From Roseimicrobium gellanilyticum (lineage in GTDB: Bacteria > Verrucomicrobiota > Verrucomicrobiia > Verrucomicrobiales > Verrucomicrobiaceae), in assembly GCF_003315205.1 (NCBI RefSeq), contig NZ_QNRR01000004.1, forward strand, positions 124,001 to 188,000: a stretch of 64,000 nucleotides of DNA, in the 5' to 3' direction. A program made the position numbers and the translations under genes. A model generated the notes under the pieces. The model was not told where the DNA came from and made no database searches. It was given only the letters and a program-made list of their open reading frames with translations. Every line of letters begins with the position of its first letter. Position 1 is the first letter of the stretch. Below are positions 42,844-52,003 of this stretch, one piece after another.

Positions 42844-43995
42844 TTAGGGGGCGACGGTTTCGACGTATACGAAGTTGCCGTCCTTGATCGTGAGAATGAC
42901 CGCCGGCTTGTTGGCATTGCGTTTCTCATCCAGCGAGATGACACCGGTGATGCCAGCGTGGTCCTTGGTGGTGGCGATGGCGTCGCGCAAAGCCTTGCCC
43001 TCGGTGGTGCCCGCCTTCTTGATGGCGGCGCCGAGGATCATCATGGAGTCATAACCCAGCGCGGCCATGGCATCGGGCGTCTTACCATCGTTCTTCTCCT
43101 TGTACTTCGTGATGAAGTTCTGGATGATGGGGGCCTTGTCCTCTGCGGAGAAGTGGTTGGAGAAGAAGCTGCCTTCAATGGCCTTGCCCGCGACTTCCAC
43201 GAGGGAGGGGGAGTCCCAGCCGTCGCCACCGAGAAGCGGTGCCGAGATGCCGAGTTCACGGCACTGCACGGCGATGAGGCCGGTCTCATTGTAGTAGCCA
43301 GAGGCGAGGATGGCATCTGGAGCACCTTCCTTCAGCTTCGTGAGTTGCGCCTTGAAGTCCTTGTCCCCGGAGCTGTAGCTCTGATCACCCACGATGGTGC
43401 CGCCGTTCTTCGTGAAGTACTCTTTGAAGTACTGGGAGAGGCCCACGCTGTAGTCCTGCTTCACGTCCGTCATTACAGCCACCTTTTTCCAGCCGCGGGC
43501 CAGGGCGAACTTGGCCATCACCGTCCCCTGGAAGGGGTCGATGAAGCACACACGAAAGATATGGTCGCCGACTTCGGTCACCTTCGGATTCGTGGAGGCG
43601 GGCGAAATCATCGGCACGCCTTCCTTCTGGCAGATGGGTGCCATTTCCAGCGAGCGGCCGGAGGCCACTTCGCCGAGAAGGGCGACAATCTTCTCACGCG
43701 AGATGAGCTTCTTCGCCACGGTACCGGCTTCGCCCTGCTTGGACTGGTCGTCTTCCGTGATGAGGGTCACCTTCTTGCCCAGCAGACCGCCGGAGGCATT
43801 GATTTCATCCACTGCCATCTGGGTGCCAGCGTGGGAGGACTGGCCAAACGTGGCCGTACCCCCGGACAGGGCGGCCACTTCACCCACCACGATGGTGTTT
43901 GCGTCGCCGCCACCGCTCTTTTTGCACTGGGTGAGTCCGGCCAAGGCCAGGCCGCACAGGCCTGTGAGGAGAAAACTACGTCTGGGGAAGTCCAT
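42844..43995 (-). CDS. livK: Branched-chain amino-acid substrate-binding lipoprotein LivK/LivJ type
   Basis: 383 residues. The N-terminus carries a twin-arginine-like motif (PRRSFLL, Arg5-Arg6) and a lipobox LTQC (Cys24), so it is probably a lipid-anchored binding protein exported by Tat or Sec. Periplasmic binding fold type I: VGEVAALSGGTATFGQSSHAG, ASTNPKVTEVGDHIFRVCF, GYDSMMILGAAIKKAGT. First gene of the liv operon; its promoter should lie in 43996-44109. Confidence 0.92.
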   Translation of the reverse strand: MDFPRRSFLLTGLCGLALAGLTQCKKSGGGDANTIVVGEVAALSGGTATFGQSSHAGTQMAVDEINASGGLLGKKVTLITEDDQSKQGEAGTVAKKLISREKIVALLGEVASGRSLEMAPICQKEGVPMISPASTNPKVTEVGDHIFRVCFIDPFQGTVMAKFALARGWKKVAVMTDVKQDYSVGLSQYFKEYFTKNGGTIVGDQSYSSGDKDFKAQLTKLKEGAPDAILASGYYNETGLIAVQCRELGISAPLLGGDGWDSPSLVEVAGKAIEGSFFSNHFSAEDKAPIIQNFITKYKEKNDGKTPDAMAALGYDSMMILGAAIKKAGTTEGKALRDAIATTKDHAGITGVISLDEKRNANKPAVILTIKDGNFVYVETVAP

Positions 43996-44109
43996 GCGGC
44001 GAGATTAGGCAGCATGCCGCGTGCCGACAAGGGGGAAATGCAGGCACATTTCCCTTTTTGCGGCACAGCCCTGTGGCGCAATTTTTGCCTTTCTGAATGC
44101 TGACTCAAC

Positions 44110-44985
44110 TCACGCCGCGAAGAACATGGGCTCGTCCGCAAGGCGGAGCGCAGCCGCCTTCAGCCGGGGCAAAAGACTGGCGATGGCGAGGTCCTTGGGC
44201 TTGCGATGCTCGAAGATGCGCACGCTCTCAAACCCGGCACGTTGCAGCTTCTCCAAGGCGCCGACGAAGTTTTCCCCCACACGCAGGGGCTTGTGTGAGT
44301 CCGAGCCGATGACCACAGGGATGTTCCGCTCGCGCATCATCTGCAGCATGGCGAGGCTGGGGTTCATCTGCTGGTAGCTCTTGTGGAAGCCGGAGGTGTT
44401 CAGCTCCATGGCCACGCCGGTCTTCGCGATGCGATCCAGTGAGCTGGCAATCGTCTCCTGCCACGGTTCAAACGACCACTCGCTTGCGCGGTAGTTCTTG
44501 ATGAGGTCCGGGTGCGCCAGGCAGTCGAAGAGGCCTGTTTCCGCGGAGGCGGCGAGGTTTTCCCAGTAGCTGCGGCGGAAATCATCCGCACTGCCCTGGC
44601 CGAAGCGCGCATGGTACTCCGGCCCCTGCCAGTGCACGGAGCCGAGCACGTAGTGGAAATCCGCACGATTGTGCAACTCCTGCACCCAGTCCTCGAAGCC
44701 GGGGAAGTAGTCCGTCTCCATCCCAAGGCGCACATCCATCACGCCCTGATAGTGGTCGCGACAGCGCTCCACCATGGCCACATACTCGTCGAACTGGGCC
44801 TCATCCATGCGCACGTGCGGCCAGAAACCGCGGGGCATCGGGCTGTGGCAGGTGAAAATGACGCCCGAAAGCCCGCGTCTCTTGCCAATCTCGGCATACT
44901 CCTCCGGCAGCCCCCAGGCGTGCTTGCACAGGGCGGTGTGCATGTGGGAGTCGTAGTAGCGAGATTCGGGTTCGGGAGCTTCCAT
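44110..44985 (-). CDS. PHP-domain phosphatase, histidinol-phosphatase (HisJ/HisK) type
   Basis: 291 residues from the ATG at 44985. PHP metal ligands: DSHMHTALCKH (His14, His16, His22), TCHSP, METDYF, GSVHW, LAHPDLIKNY and SDSHKP. The family hydrolyses histidinol phosphate in histidine synthesis, but related PHP proteins act on other phosphates. No his genes are adjacent, so the name is by family only. Divergent from the glycosyltransferase gene. Confidence 0.85.
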   Translation of the reverse strand: MEAPEPESRYYDSHMHTALCKHAWGLPEEYAEIGKRRGLSGVIFTCHSPMPRGFWPHVRMDEAQFDEYVAMVERCRDHYQGVMDVRLGMETDYFPGFEDWVQELHNRADFHYVLGSVHWQGPEYHARFGQGSADDFRRSYWENLAASAETGLFDCLAHPDLIKNYRASEWSFEPWQETIASSLDRIAKTGVAMELNTSGFHKSYQQMNPSLAMLQMMRERNIPVVIGSDSHKPLRVGENFVGALEKLQRAGFESVRIFEHRKPKDLAIASLLPRLKAAALRLADEPMFFAA

Positions 44986-45177
44986 CAAGGTCAGGGTTTC
45001 TGGGGGGTATTTTACATACGCCTGCCGGGGTGGCAAGGAGGCGGGGGATTGCAGGATGGATTGGGGTGAGCTTTCATACTTTTGGAGTGAAGGGTCTAGT
45101 ATAGGGATGCTCGGTAAATCGCCGCCGCTTGGGGAGATTGGAAACGCGGGGTTGCTTTATGCTGTGCAGGCTGTCTT

Positions 45178-47493
45178 GTGAGGCATGTTCATGCATGTGA
45201 GAGGATTGTCCTGAGTACTGCTGGTCTTCAGCGGATCGCGTTCCTTGGCAATTACCTGCCAAGGCTTTGTGGGATTGCCACGTTCACCCATGACCTTTGC
45301 GAATCGGTGGCCCTCGCGGCTCATCACGCGGAATGCTTCACGGGTGCGGTGAATGACCGGACGGACGGGTATGTCTATCCTTCGCGCGTGCGGTTTGAGT
45401 TGCTGGAGAAGGATCTCGATTCCTACAGACGGGCTGCGGATTTTCTGAACTTCAACAACGTGGATGTGCTCTGCGTGCAGCACGAGTTCGGCATATACGG
45501 CGGCCCCAGTGGGAGCCATGTTCTCGCGCTCATCAAGGAACTGCGAATGCCTGTGGTGACCACGCTGCACACCATTCTCCAGGAGCCCAATCCCGTGCAA
45601 CGCAGGGTGATGAAGGAACTGGCCGAACGCAGCGATCGTCTCGTGGTGATGGCGCGAAAGGGCGCTGAGATCCTCCGTGAGACCTACCGGATCCCGGAAG
45701 CGAAGGTGGATCTCATTCCGCATGGCATCCTGGACATGCCCTTCGTGGACTCCAGTGGCTACAAGGAGCAGTTCGGCGTGAACGGACGGAAGGTACTCCT
45801 CACCTTTGGACTGCTCGGCCCAGGCAAAGGTATCGAGCATGCGATAGAAGCACTGCCGGAGATCGTCCGGCGCCATCCGGACGTGGTATACCTGGTGCTG
45901 GGCGCCACGCATCCCCATCTACTGGAACGTGAGGGTGAGCGCTATCGCCTCAGCCTCGAGCGTCTCGCGGAAGACAGGGGCGTGAAAGGTCACATCATCT
46001 TCTACAACCGCTTCGTCTCGCAGGACGACTTGAAGGAATTCATCGGCGCGACGGACATCTATCTCACGCCGTATCTGAATGAAGCGCAGATTACCTCGGG
46101 CACCCTGGCTTACGTGTTCGGGGCTGGGAAGGCGGTGGTCTCCACACCCTACTGGCACGCGCAGGAACTCCTGGCGGGCGGGCGTGGGACGCTCGTTCCG
46201 TTCCGCAATTCCCAAGCGATTGCAGAGGCTGTCTGCGGGCTACTCGACGAGCCTCTGCGCATGGAAAGGATACGTGCCGATGCCTATGCCATGGGTCGCG
46301 AGATGATCTGGCCTGCCGTGGCAGAGCGCTATCTGGAATCTTTCCGGCAGGCCCGCGCGACGCGAAAGGCCAACCCCCGCACTGCCTTCGCGGGCTGGAC
46401 ACTCAGCAGCCGTCCCTACGCACTGCCACCACCGCGACTGGATCATGTGATTCGCATGAGCGATGGCACGGGCATCTTCCAGCACGCGATTTTCAATGTG
46501 CCAAACTTCCATGAAGGCTACTGCACGGATGACAACGCACGCGCCTTTATCCTGTGCAACATGCTTGAGGAAATTGGGGGTGATCCGCCCGCGGAGAATC
46601 TTGGTACCCTCGCCACCAGTTACCTTGCATTTCTCGCCGCAGCTCTCGATTACAAGAGTGGACGTTTCCGCAATTTCATGAGCCATGGGCGCATGTGGCT
46701 GGAGGAATACGGGAGTGAAGACAGCCATGCCCGCGCACTTTGGGCGGCTGGAGTGGGCGCGGGCCGCTCGCGCAATGAAGGCCACCGCCGGCTATCGGCG
46801 CAGCTCTTTGAGCGCGGACTTGAAGTTGTCTCCTCCTTCACCTCACCACGCGCGTGGAGCTTCACCCTCTTGGGCATCCATGAGTATTTGCGCCAGTTCA
46901 AATGCACTCCGGAACTGGCTGCCATGCGTGCATTGCTCACGGACCGGCTTGTGGATCTCTGGAACACCTGCGCGACCGCAAACTGGCCGTGGTTTGAGCC
47001 TTATGTCACCTACGATAATGCGCGCCTTTGCCAGGCGCTCATCCTCAGCGGTCAGTGGTCGCCGAACAAGGTGGCGCTGGACGTCGGGCTCAAGTCGCTT
47101 AGCTGGCTGGTATCGATCCAGAAGACGCAGGCAGGCTGCTATCGCCCGATTGGCAGCAATGGATTTTATCTGCGGGATGGTGCGCGCGCGGACTTCGACC
47201 AGCAGCCGGTAGAAGCACAGGCCATGGTGTCAGCGTGTTATGAAGCCTTCCGTGCCACGCAGGATGCCTCATGGTCGCGTGAGGCGAAGCGCGCCTTCGA
47301 ATGGTTCCTCGGGCGCAACGACCTGGGCCTGGCGCTCTATGACTTCACGACAGGCGGTTGCAGCGACGGCCTGCATCATGATCGCGTAAACGAAAATCAA
47401 GGCGCGGAGTCCACGCTCGCCTTTCACCTGGCACTTGCCGAAATGGCGGGTGCTGAACATCCCACTCCACCCTTGCCGCATCCTTCTCCATGA
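45178..47493 (+). CDS. GT4 glycosyltransferase fused to an (alpha/alpha) glycosidase-like domain
   Basis: 771 residues from a GTG at 45178; no ATG suits better. Residues ~17-400 are a GT-B transferase: LGNYLPRLCGIATFTHDL, CVQHEFGIYGG, LIPHGI, LTFGLLGPGKGIEHAIEAL, and a C-terminal LTPYLNEAQITSGTLAYVFG nucleotide-sugar loop. Residues ~410-765 are all-helical, with CTDDNARAFILCNML, WPWFEPYVTYDNARLCQAL and EAQAMVSACYEAF, like (alpha/alpha)6 glycosidase or phosphorylase partners. Its stop overlaps the GH130 start by 4 bp, so the two act together, probably on mannose-containing glycans. Donor and acceptor are unknown. Confidence 0.85.
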   Translation: MRHVHACERIVLSTAGLQRIAFLGNYLPRLCGIATFTHDLCESVALAAHHAECFTGAVNDRTDGYVYPSRVRFELLEKDLDSYRRAADFLNFNNVDVLCVQHEFGIYGGPSGSHVLALIKELRMPVVTTLHTILQEPNPVQRRVMKELAERSDRLVVMARKGAEILRETYRIPEAKVDLIPHGILDMPFVDSSGYKEQFGVNGRKVLLTFGLLGPGKGIEHAIEALPEIVRRHPDVVYLVLGATHPHLLEREGERYRLSLERLAEDRGVKGHIIFYNRFVSQDDLKEFIGATDIYLTPYLNEAQITSGTLAYVFGAGKAVVSTPYWHAQELLAGGRGTLVPFRNSQAIAEAVCGLLDEPLRMERIRADAYAMGREMIWPAVAERYLESFRQARATRKANPRTAFAGWTLSSRPYALPPPRLDHVIRMSDGTGIFQHAIFNVPNFHEGYCTDDNARAFILCNMLEEIGGDPPAENLGTLATSYLAFLAAALDYKSGRFRNFMSHGRMWLEEYGSEDSHARALWAAGVGAGRSRNEGHRRLSAQLFERGLEVVSSFTSPRAWSFTLLGIHEYLRQFKCTPELAAMRALLTDRLVDLWNTCATANWPWFEPYVTYDNARLCQALILSGQWSPNKVALDVGLKSLSWLVSIQKTQAGCYRPIGSNGFYLRDGARADFDQQPVEAQAMVSACYEAFRATQDASWSREAKRAFEWFLGRNDLGLALYDFTTGGCSDGLHHDRVNENQGAESTLAFHLALAEMAGAEHPTPPLPHPSP

Positions 47494-50153
47494 GTTCCGT
47501 GTACCTCAGACGTCACGAGGTGACGCTCCTCCCCGAAAGCGCCAGGGTGATCATTCGCCCGTTCATCCCTGCGGAAATTCATCGCATTACCACCATCATC
47601 GGCCGGGCGCTCGCCCTCACGGAGGAGGAGGCCTGTCATGAGTTGGACTCCGTGCGACAGGAGTTCGAGGCGCGTCACTTCGCTATCGCATCGCTGCTGC
47701 TGGGGCATTTCCAGAAGGTGGAGCGGCACGTGTTCACCCAGCGCCCGCTCTCCAACGAAAGAAAGATGCTCATTGGCGCTCTGTTCTCCGGTGAGTATGC
47801 ACTGGAGTCCGCTGCGCTATTCAATCCTTCCATTGTGCCCCATCCTGACCAGAGCGGCCTTGATGCTGGCGCCTTGCGTTTTGTCATGAGCCTCCGGGCT
47901 ACGGGTGAAGGTCATATCTCTTCCATTGAATTCCGCGTCGGCACCATCTCGCCTGAGGGAAACATTTCACTGGACCCGGTGTCACGCTTCGTCACCGCGC
48001 CCGTGATTGTCCCCAATCCCAGGTACAGAAAACGACGTTTCATCATCAAGCTGGCTGAGATGGGGTTTGAGGGAGGCCATGCCGCTGCCGTCATGGCCCC
48101 GCTTGCGGAGGATTTCACCCTGAGTGATCTGAACAAAAGCATCGGCACCGTGCGTCATGAGTCCCAGCCAGCCACACACGATCTCGCCCGCACGCTGGAG
48201 TGCATCCAGTGGCTGGCTGACTCCAACTATGAACTGAGCTTCTCCGACAAGCTCGCCATGAGTGAGCGTATCATCTTCCCCGTATCTCCGAATGAAACCA
48301 ATGGCATCGAGGACGCACGCTTTGTCCGTTTCGTGGATGACGATGGATCGGTGATGTATTACGCCACCTACACGGCTTACAATGGGCGGGCCATCCTTCC
48401 CATGCTCATCGAGACAGAGGACTTCCTTCACTTCCGCATCCTCACTCTCAATGGCCGTGCCGTCCAGAACAAGGGGATGGCGCTCTTCCCCCGGCGCATC
48501 CAGGGGCGCTACGTGATGCTCTCGCGGCAGGACGATGAGAACCTCTTCATCATGTTTTCGGACAATCCCCATCACTGGAATGACCCGGAGGTGATCCTCC
48601 GTCCCTCGGAGATGTGGGAGTCCGTGAAGGTGGGCAACTGTGGCTCACCCATCGAGACGGAAGCTGGCTGGCTCGTCATTACCCACGGGGTAGGTCCCAT
48701 GCGCAAATACTGCATCGGCGCTGTGTTGCTGGATCTCGAGGACCCCAGGAAGGTCATCGCACGTCTGCGCCAGCCGCTCCTCGCCCCGGAAGGCAACGAG
48801 CGCGAAGGTTACGTGCCCAACGTCGTCTACAGTTGCGGTTCCTTGCTTCATGGTCGCCAGCTCATCCTGCCCTATGCCATGAGCGACAAAGCCTCAGCCA
48901 TCGCGAGCCTGTCGCTGGATGCCCTGCTGGCTGCGCTGCAGTCGGAGGCGGTGTGTTCCCTCAGCTCCGTCACCTGGCCTGGTGTCGTTGTCTTTCGCGT
49001 CCTGTCCCACCTATCATCTGCCATGAAATATGAAACCCTGCGCATCGGCGCCATCGGTGCGGGGGGATTCGGTCTCTTCGCGCTTCAGCAGTTCCTCCAA
49101 GTCCCCGGTACGCAGCTCGTGGGTATCGCCGGCACTCACCGCGAAGCGGCTCTGGCCATGGCACGGCGCTTCGGCGTTGCTGATGTCATGAGTGTGGACG
49201 CGCTGCTAACGGACCCCGGCGTGGATCTCGTGTACATCGCCACGCCCCCGTTTCTCCACTTCTCCCAGGCGCGTGCAGCCCTGCAAGCGGGCAAGCATGT
49301 CATCTGCGAAAAGCCGCTTTCCATGACCACTGGCGAGGCGGACGAACTCCTCGCCCTGGCGAGATCTCGGGACCTCCTTTGCATCGCGAATCTCATGCAG
49401 CGCTACAATCCGTTGTCCGATGTCATCACCCGCCTTGTGGAGTCTCGCGTCCTCGGTGCCTGCCTCTACGGACGGCTGGAAAACTTCGCCAGCGACGAAG
49501 GCCTCGCACCCCATCATTGGTTCTGGGACCGCGAAAAAAGCGGCGGCATCTTTGTCGAGCACGGTGTCCACTTCTTTGATCTCTTCGCAGGCTGGCTGGG
49601 CCAGGGGGAGGTGGTCGCTGCCCAGCGCTCCTTGCGTCCGGGAACGGGTATAGAGGAGATGGTCCAATGCACCGTGCGCCATGCCACGGGCGCGTTGGTG
49701 CATTTCCACCACAGCTTCACCCAGCCCGCCCGCCTTGACCGGCAGGAATTCCGTCTGCTGTTCGAACGGGGGGACGTAACATTGGAAGAATGGGTGCCCG
49801 TCCGTGCCCGCGTCCATGCGGTGGTGGATGAGGAGCAGACGCGCACGCTCATGGAGATGTTCCCCGGTTCCCGGCTGGATGTACTGAAGACCTGGGGAGG
49901 AGGCGAACGGGCCGCCCGTGGCCGCTTTCAGGAACTTGATCTCTTCCAGCAGATTGATCTCCACTATCATCCCGACGGGGACAAGATGCGCCGCTATTGC
50001 GAGCTGCTGCGCGCTCTTTTCGCGGACCAGCTTGCGTGGTTGCGTGAGCGCTCCCATGTCCGGAGAATCACCGAACAGAATGGTCGCGATTCCGTCGCGA
50101 TGGCCGCCACAGCGACGGCACTCGCAGATGCCGTTGATCGTGGCCTGCGGTGA
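47490..50153 (+). CDS. GH130 mannoside phosphorylase-like domain fused in frame to a Gfo/Idh/MocA oxidoreductase
   Basis: 887 residues. Residues 1-~500 are GH130 (five-bladed propeller; phosphorolysis or hydrolysis of beta-mannosides). The catalytic-Asp block is NGIEDARFV (Asp275), with WESVKVGNCGSPIETEAGW and LPYAMSDKASAIA near the end. Residues ~512-887 form a Gfo/Idh/MocA dehydrogenase: nucleotide motif GAIGAGGFG, YIATPPFLH, CEKPL with Lys608, and WFWDREKSGGIFVEHGVHFFD. The ~25-residue join does not look like a conserved domain, and an ATG at 49023 (Met512) starts the second part precisely. Either this is a true fusion, or two genes whose separating stop was lost. Translation is coupled to the upstream glycosyltransferase (ATGA overlap). 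Confidence 0.85.
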   Translation: MSSVYLRRHEVTLLPESARVIIRPFIPAEIHRITTIIGRALALTEEEACHELDSVRQEFEARHFAIASLLLGHFQKVERHVFTQRPLSNERKMLIGALFSGEYALESAALFNPSIVPHPDQSGLDAGALRFVMSLRATGEGHISSIEFRVGTISPEGNISLDPVSRFVTAPVIVPNPRYRKRRFIIKLAEMGFEGGHAAAVMAPLAEDFTLSDLNKSIGTVRHESQPATHDLARTLECIQWLADSNYELSFSDKLAMSERIIFPVSPNETNGIEDARFVRFVDDDGSVMYYATYTAYNGRAILPMLIETEDFLHFRILTLNGRAVQNKGMALFPRRIQGRYVMLSRQDDENLFIMFSDNPHHWNDPEVILRPSEMWESVKVGNCGSPIETEAGWLVITHGVGPMRKYCIGAVLLDLEDPRKVIARLRQPLLAPEGNEREGYVPNVVYSCGSLLHGRQLILPYAMSDKASAIASLSLDALLAALQSEAVCSLSSVTWPGVVVFRVLSHLSSAMKYETLRIGAIGAGGFGLFALQQFLQVPGTQLVGIAGTHREAALAMARRFGVADVMSVDALLTDPGVDLVYIATPPFLHFSQARAALQAGKHVICEKPLSMTTGEADELLALARSRDLLCIANLMQRYNPLSDVITRLVESRVLGACLYGRLENFASDEGLAPHHWFWDREKSGGIFVEHGVHFFDLFAGWLGQGEVVAAQRSLRPGTGIEEMVQCTVRHATGALVHFHHSFTQPARLDRQEFRLLFERGDVTLEEWVPVRARVHAVVDEEQTRTLMEMFPGSRLDVLKTWGGGERAARGRFQELDLFQQIDLHYHPDGDKMRRYCELLRALFADQLAWLRERSHVRRITEQNGRDSVAMAATATALADAVDRGLR

Positions 50154-50338
50154 TGGCGGGATGATAGCGAACAAATATCCAGCCAGCGCAGCGTTGCTCG
50201 ATGAGGTATTCGCTTTTCTTGCGCGAGTTTTTCCCGCGGATCCTCGCATCTTCCGCCATTGCCGCTTGACTCTCTCGCTCGCTCCCGTTGACTGCGGTTC
50301 CGCCAAGCTAAGGACAGTCTAGTCACGTCTCGTTACTC

Positions 50339-51739
50339 ATGCAGCGCACTGCCATTCTGAACGTCGTGGGTCTCACGCCCCGCCTCATCTGTGAGGCGAC
50401 GCCGAATATTCGCGCCTTCATGGAGCGAAATCGCATTGCGCGGGTACAGCCGGGGCTTCCTGCGGTGACGTGCACGATGCAGAGCACCTACCTCACGGGG
50501 CGGCTGCCGCGTGACCACGGAATCGTGGGGAATGGGTGGTACGACCGCGAGTACTCCGAGCACCGCTTCTGGAAGCAGAGTAACAATCTTGTCTCCGGCG
50601 AGAAGCTCTGGGAGGCACTGCGGCGTGTGGACCCGGAATTCACCTGTGCGAAGCTTTTCTGGTGGTACAACATGTACTCCAGCGCGGACTTCTCCATCAC
50701 CCCGCGACCGCTGTACCCGGCGGATGGACGCAAGGTCTTCGATGTGCACACGCAGCCGATGGGGATGCGGGAGCGCATCAAGAAGGACCTGGGGAGTTTC
50801 CCCTTTCCGCATTTCTGGGGGCCGGCGTCGAGCATCAAGAGCACGGCGTGGATTGCGCAGTCGGCGAAATGGGTGGAGGAGCGCTGCTGGCCCAGCCTGA
50901 ATCTCGTGTACTTGCCACACCTGGACTATGACCTCCAGCGGTACGGCCCGGATATGGAGAAGGTGACCACGGCACTCAAAGAGATTGATGATGTGGTGGG
51001 GGACTTGATCACGTTCTTCGAGAATCGGAGCATCAAGGTCATCCTGCTCAGCGAGTATGGCATCACCGAGGTGGATCGCCCAGTGCACCTGAATCGCGTC
51101 TTCCGCGAAAAGGGCTGGCTGAGCATCAAGAACGAACTCGGTCGCGAGACGCTGGATCTCGGCGGAAGCAAGGTGGTGATGATCCCGGACCACCAGGTGG
51201 CGCATATCTATCTCAATGATCCGTCCATCGCGCCAGAGGTGATCGAGGTGCTGCAGAATACGCCCGGCGTGCAGCAGATTCTTGGCAAGCAAGAGAAGTT
51301 CTTCGCCGGGCTGGACCACTATCGCAGTGGCGACCTCGTCGTAGTTTCAGACTTCCGCAGCTGGTTCACGTATTACTACTGGGAGAATGACAAGCTCGCG
51401 CCCGACTTCGCGCGTTGCGTGGATATCCATCGCAAGCCGGGGTACGACCCGGTGGAGCTCTTCCTGGATCCGAAGATCAAGCGTCCGAAGCTCAAGCTGG
51501 GATTGAAGCTGGCAGCAAAGACGATGCGCCTGCGCACGCTCTTCGATGTGATTCCGCTCGATGCGACGCTGGTGAAAGGCTCACACGGTCGTGTGCCGGA
51601 TGACACGCAGGACTGGCCTGTGCTGATTGGTGACCTTCCCAAGCTGCCACGCTCCATGAGTGTGTCCGCGCACGAGGTGTTTGGGCATCTGTATGAGCAC
51701 TGCGCGCGCGGGAGCGGGTATGGCAGGGTGGGGGTTTAA
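50339..51739 (+). CDS. Alkaline-phosphatase-superfamily protein (nucleotide pyrophosphatase/phosphodiesterase-like)
   Basis: 466 residues. Conserved blocks of the bacterial NPP-like family: LPAVTCTMQSTYLTG with nucleophile Thr44, DHGIVGNGWY, FWWYNMYSSADFSITPRP, VYLPHLDYDLQRYGPD, LSEYGITEV, MIPDHQVAHIY and KGSHGRVP. The first-metal Asp usually found near the N-terminus of NPPs is not obvious (NVVGLTPRL), as expected for this subfamily. Likely cleaves a phosphodiester or phosphate ester; the substrate is unknown. It has no signal peptide. It lies 185 bp after the GH130 fusion and might belong with it. Confidence 0.8.
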   Translation: MQRTAILNVVGLTPRLICEATPNIRAFMERNRIARVQPGLPAVTCTMQSTYLTGRLPRDHGIVGNGWYDREYSEHRFWKQSNNLVSGEKLWEALRRVDPEFTCAKLFWWYNMYSSADFSITPRPLYPADGRKVFDVHTQPMGMRERIKKDLGSFPFPHFWGPASSIKSTAWIAQSAKWVEERCWPSLNLVYLPHLDYDLQRYGPDMEKVTTALKEIDDVVGDLITFFENRSIKVILLSEYGITEVDRPVHLNRVFREKGWLSIKNELGRETLDLGGSKVVMIPDHQVAHIYLNDPSIAPEVIEVLQNTPGVQQILGKQEKFFAGLDHYRSGDLVVVSDFRSWFTYYYWENDKLAPDFARCVDIHRKPGYDPVELFLDPKIKRPKLKLGLKLAAKTMRLRTLFDVIPLDATLVKGSHGRVPDDTQDWPVLIGDLPKLPRSMSVSAHEVFGHLYEHCARGSGYGRVGV

Positions 51740-51770
51740 CGCAAAGCAGCGAAAGCAGCAAAGAAGCTCA

Positions 51771-51821
51771 AGGAGGTTAGGCCTTCTGGCCTGACGGTGG
51801 GCGTTAGGCGTCTCGCCTGAC
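51771..51821 (+). repeat. Dispersed hairpin repeat, family D, double copy
   Basis: Units GTTAGGCC-ttct-GGCCTGAC and GTTAGGCG-tct-CGCCTGAC. The fifth stem pair is C-G in one and G-C in the other. Just upstream (51740-51765) is an AAAGCAGCG-type run also found inverted near 16950-16972. Confidence 0.75.
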
Positions 51822-51906
51822 CGAAGTTGATGCTGTGGTGTGATAATCGGCAATTACTTGTCTGAGGATTGGCTCAGGCGCTGGAGGGTGAGTTTGCGTG
51901 CAGGGT

Positions 51907-51961
51907 GTTCAACGCAGAGACACAGAGACACAGAGACGCAGAGGGAACTTCGGAGACTGAG
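51907..51961 (+). repeat. Dispersed repeat, family C, copy 4
   Basis: Carries one more CAGAGACA octamer than copies 1 and 2. Ends nine bases before the IS element. Confidence 0.8.
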
Positions 51962-52003
51962 GGAAGGTTTGAGGTGCAACGCTTTTTTGGACCAGCGAGT
52001 GTC

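Noticed and set aside
44032-44058. Possible terminator (GGGAAATG/CATTTCCC followed by TTTTT)
   Set aside because: The T-run is on the plus strand, but both neighbouring genes are on the minus strand, so it would not end either transcript.
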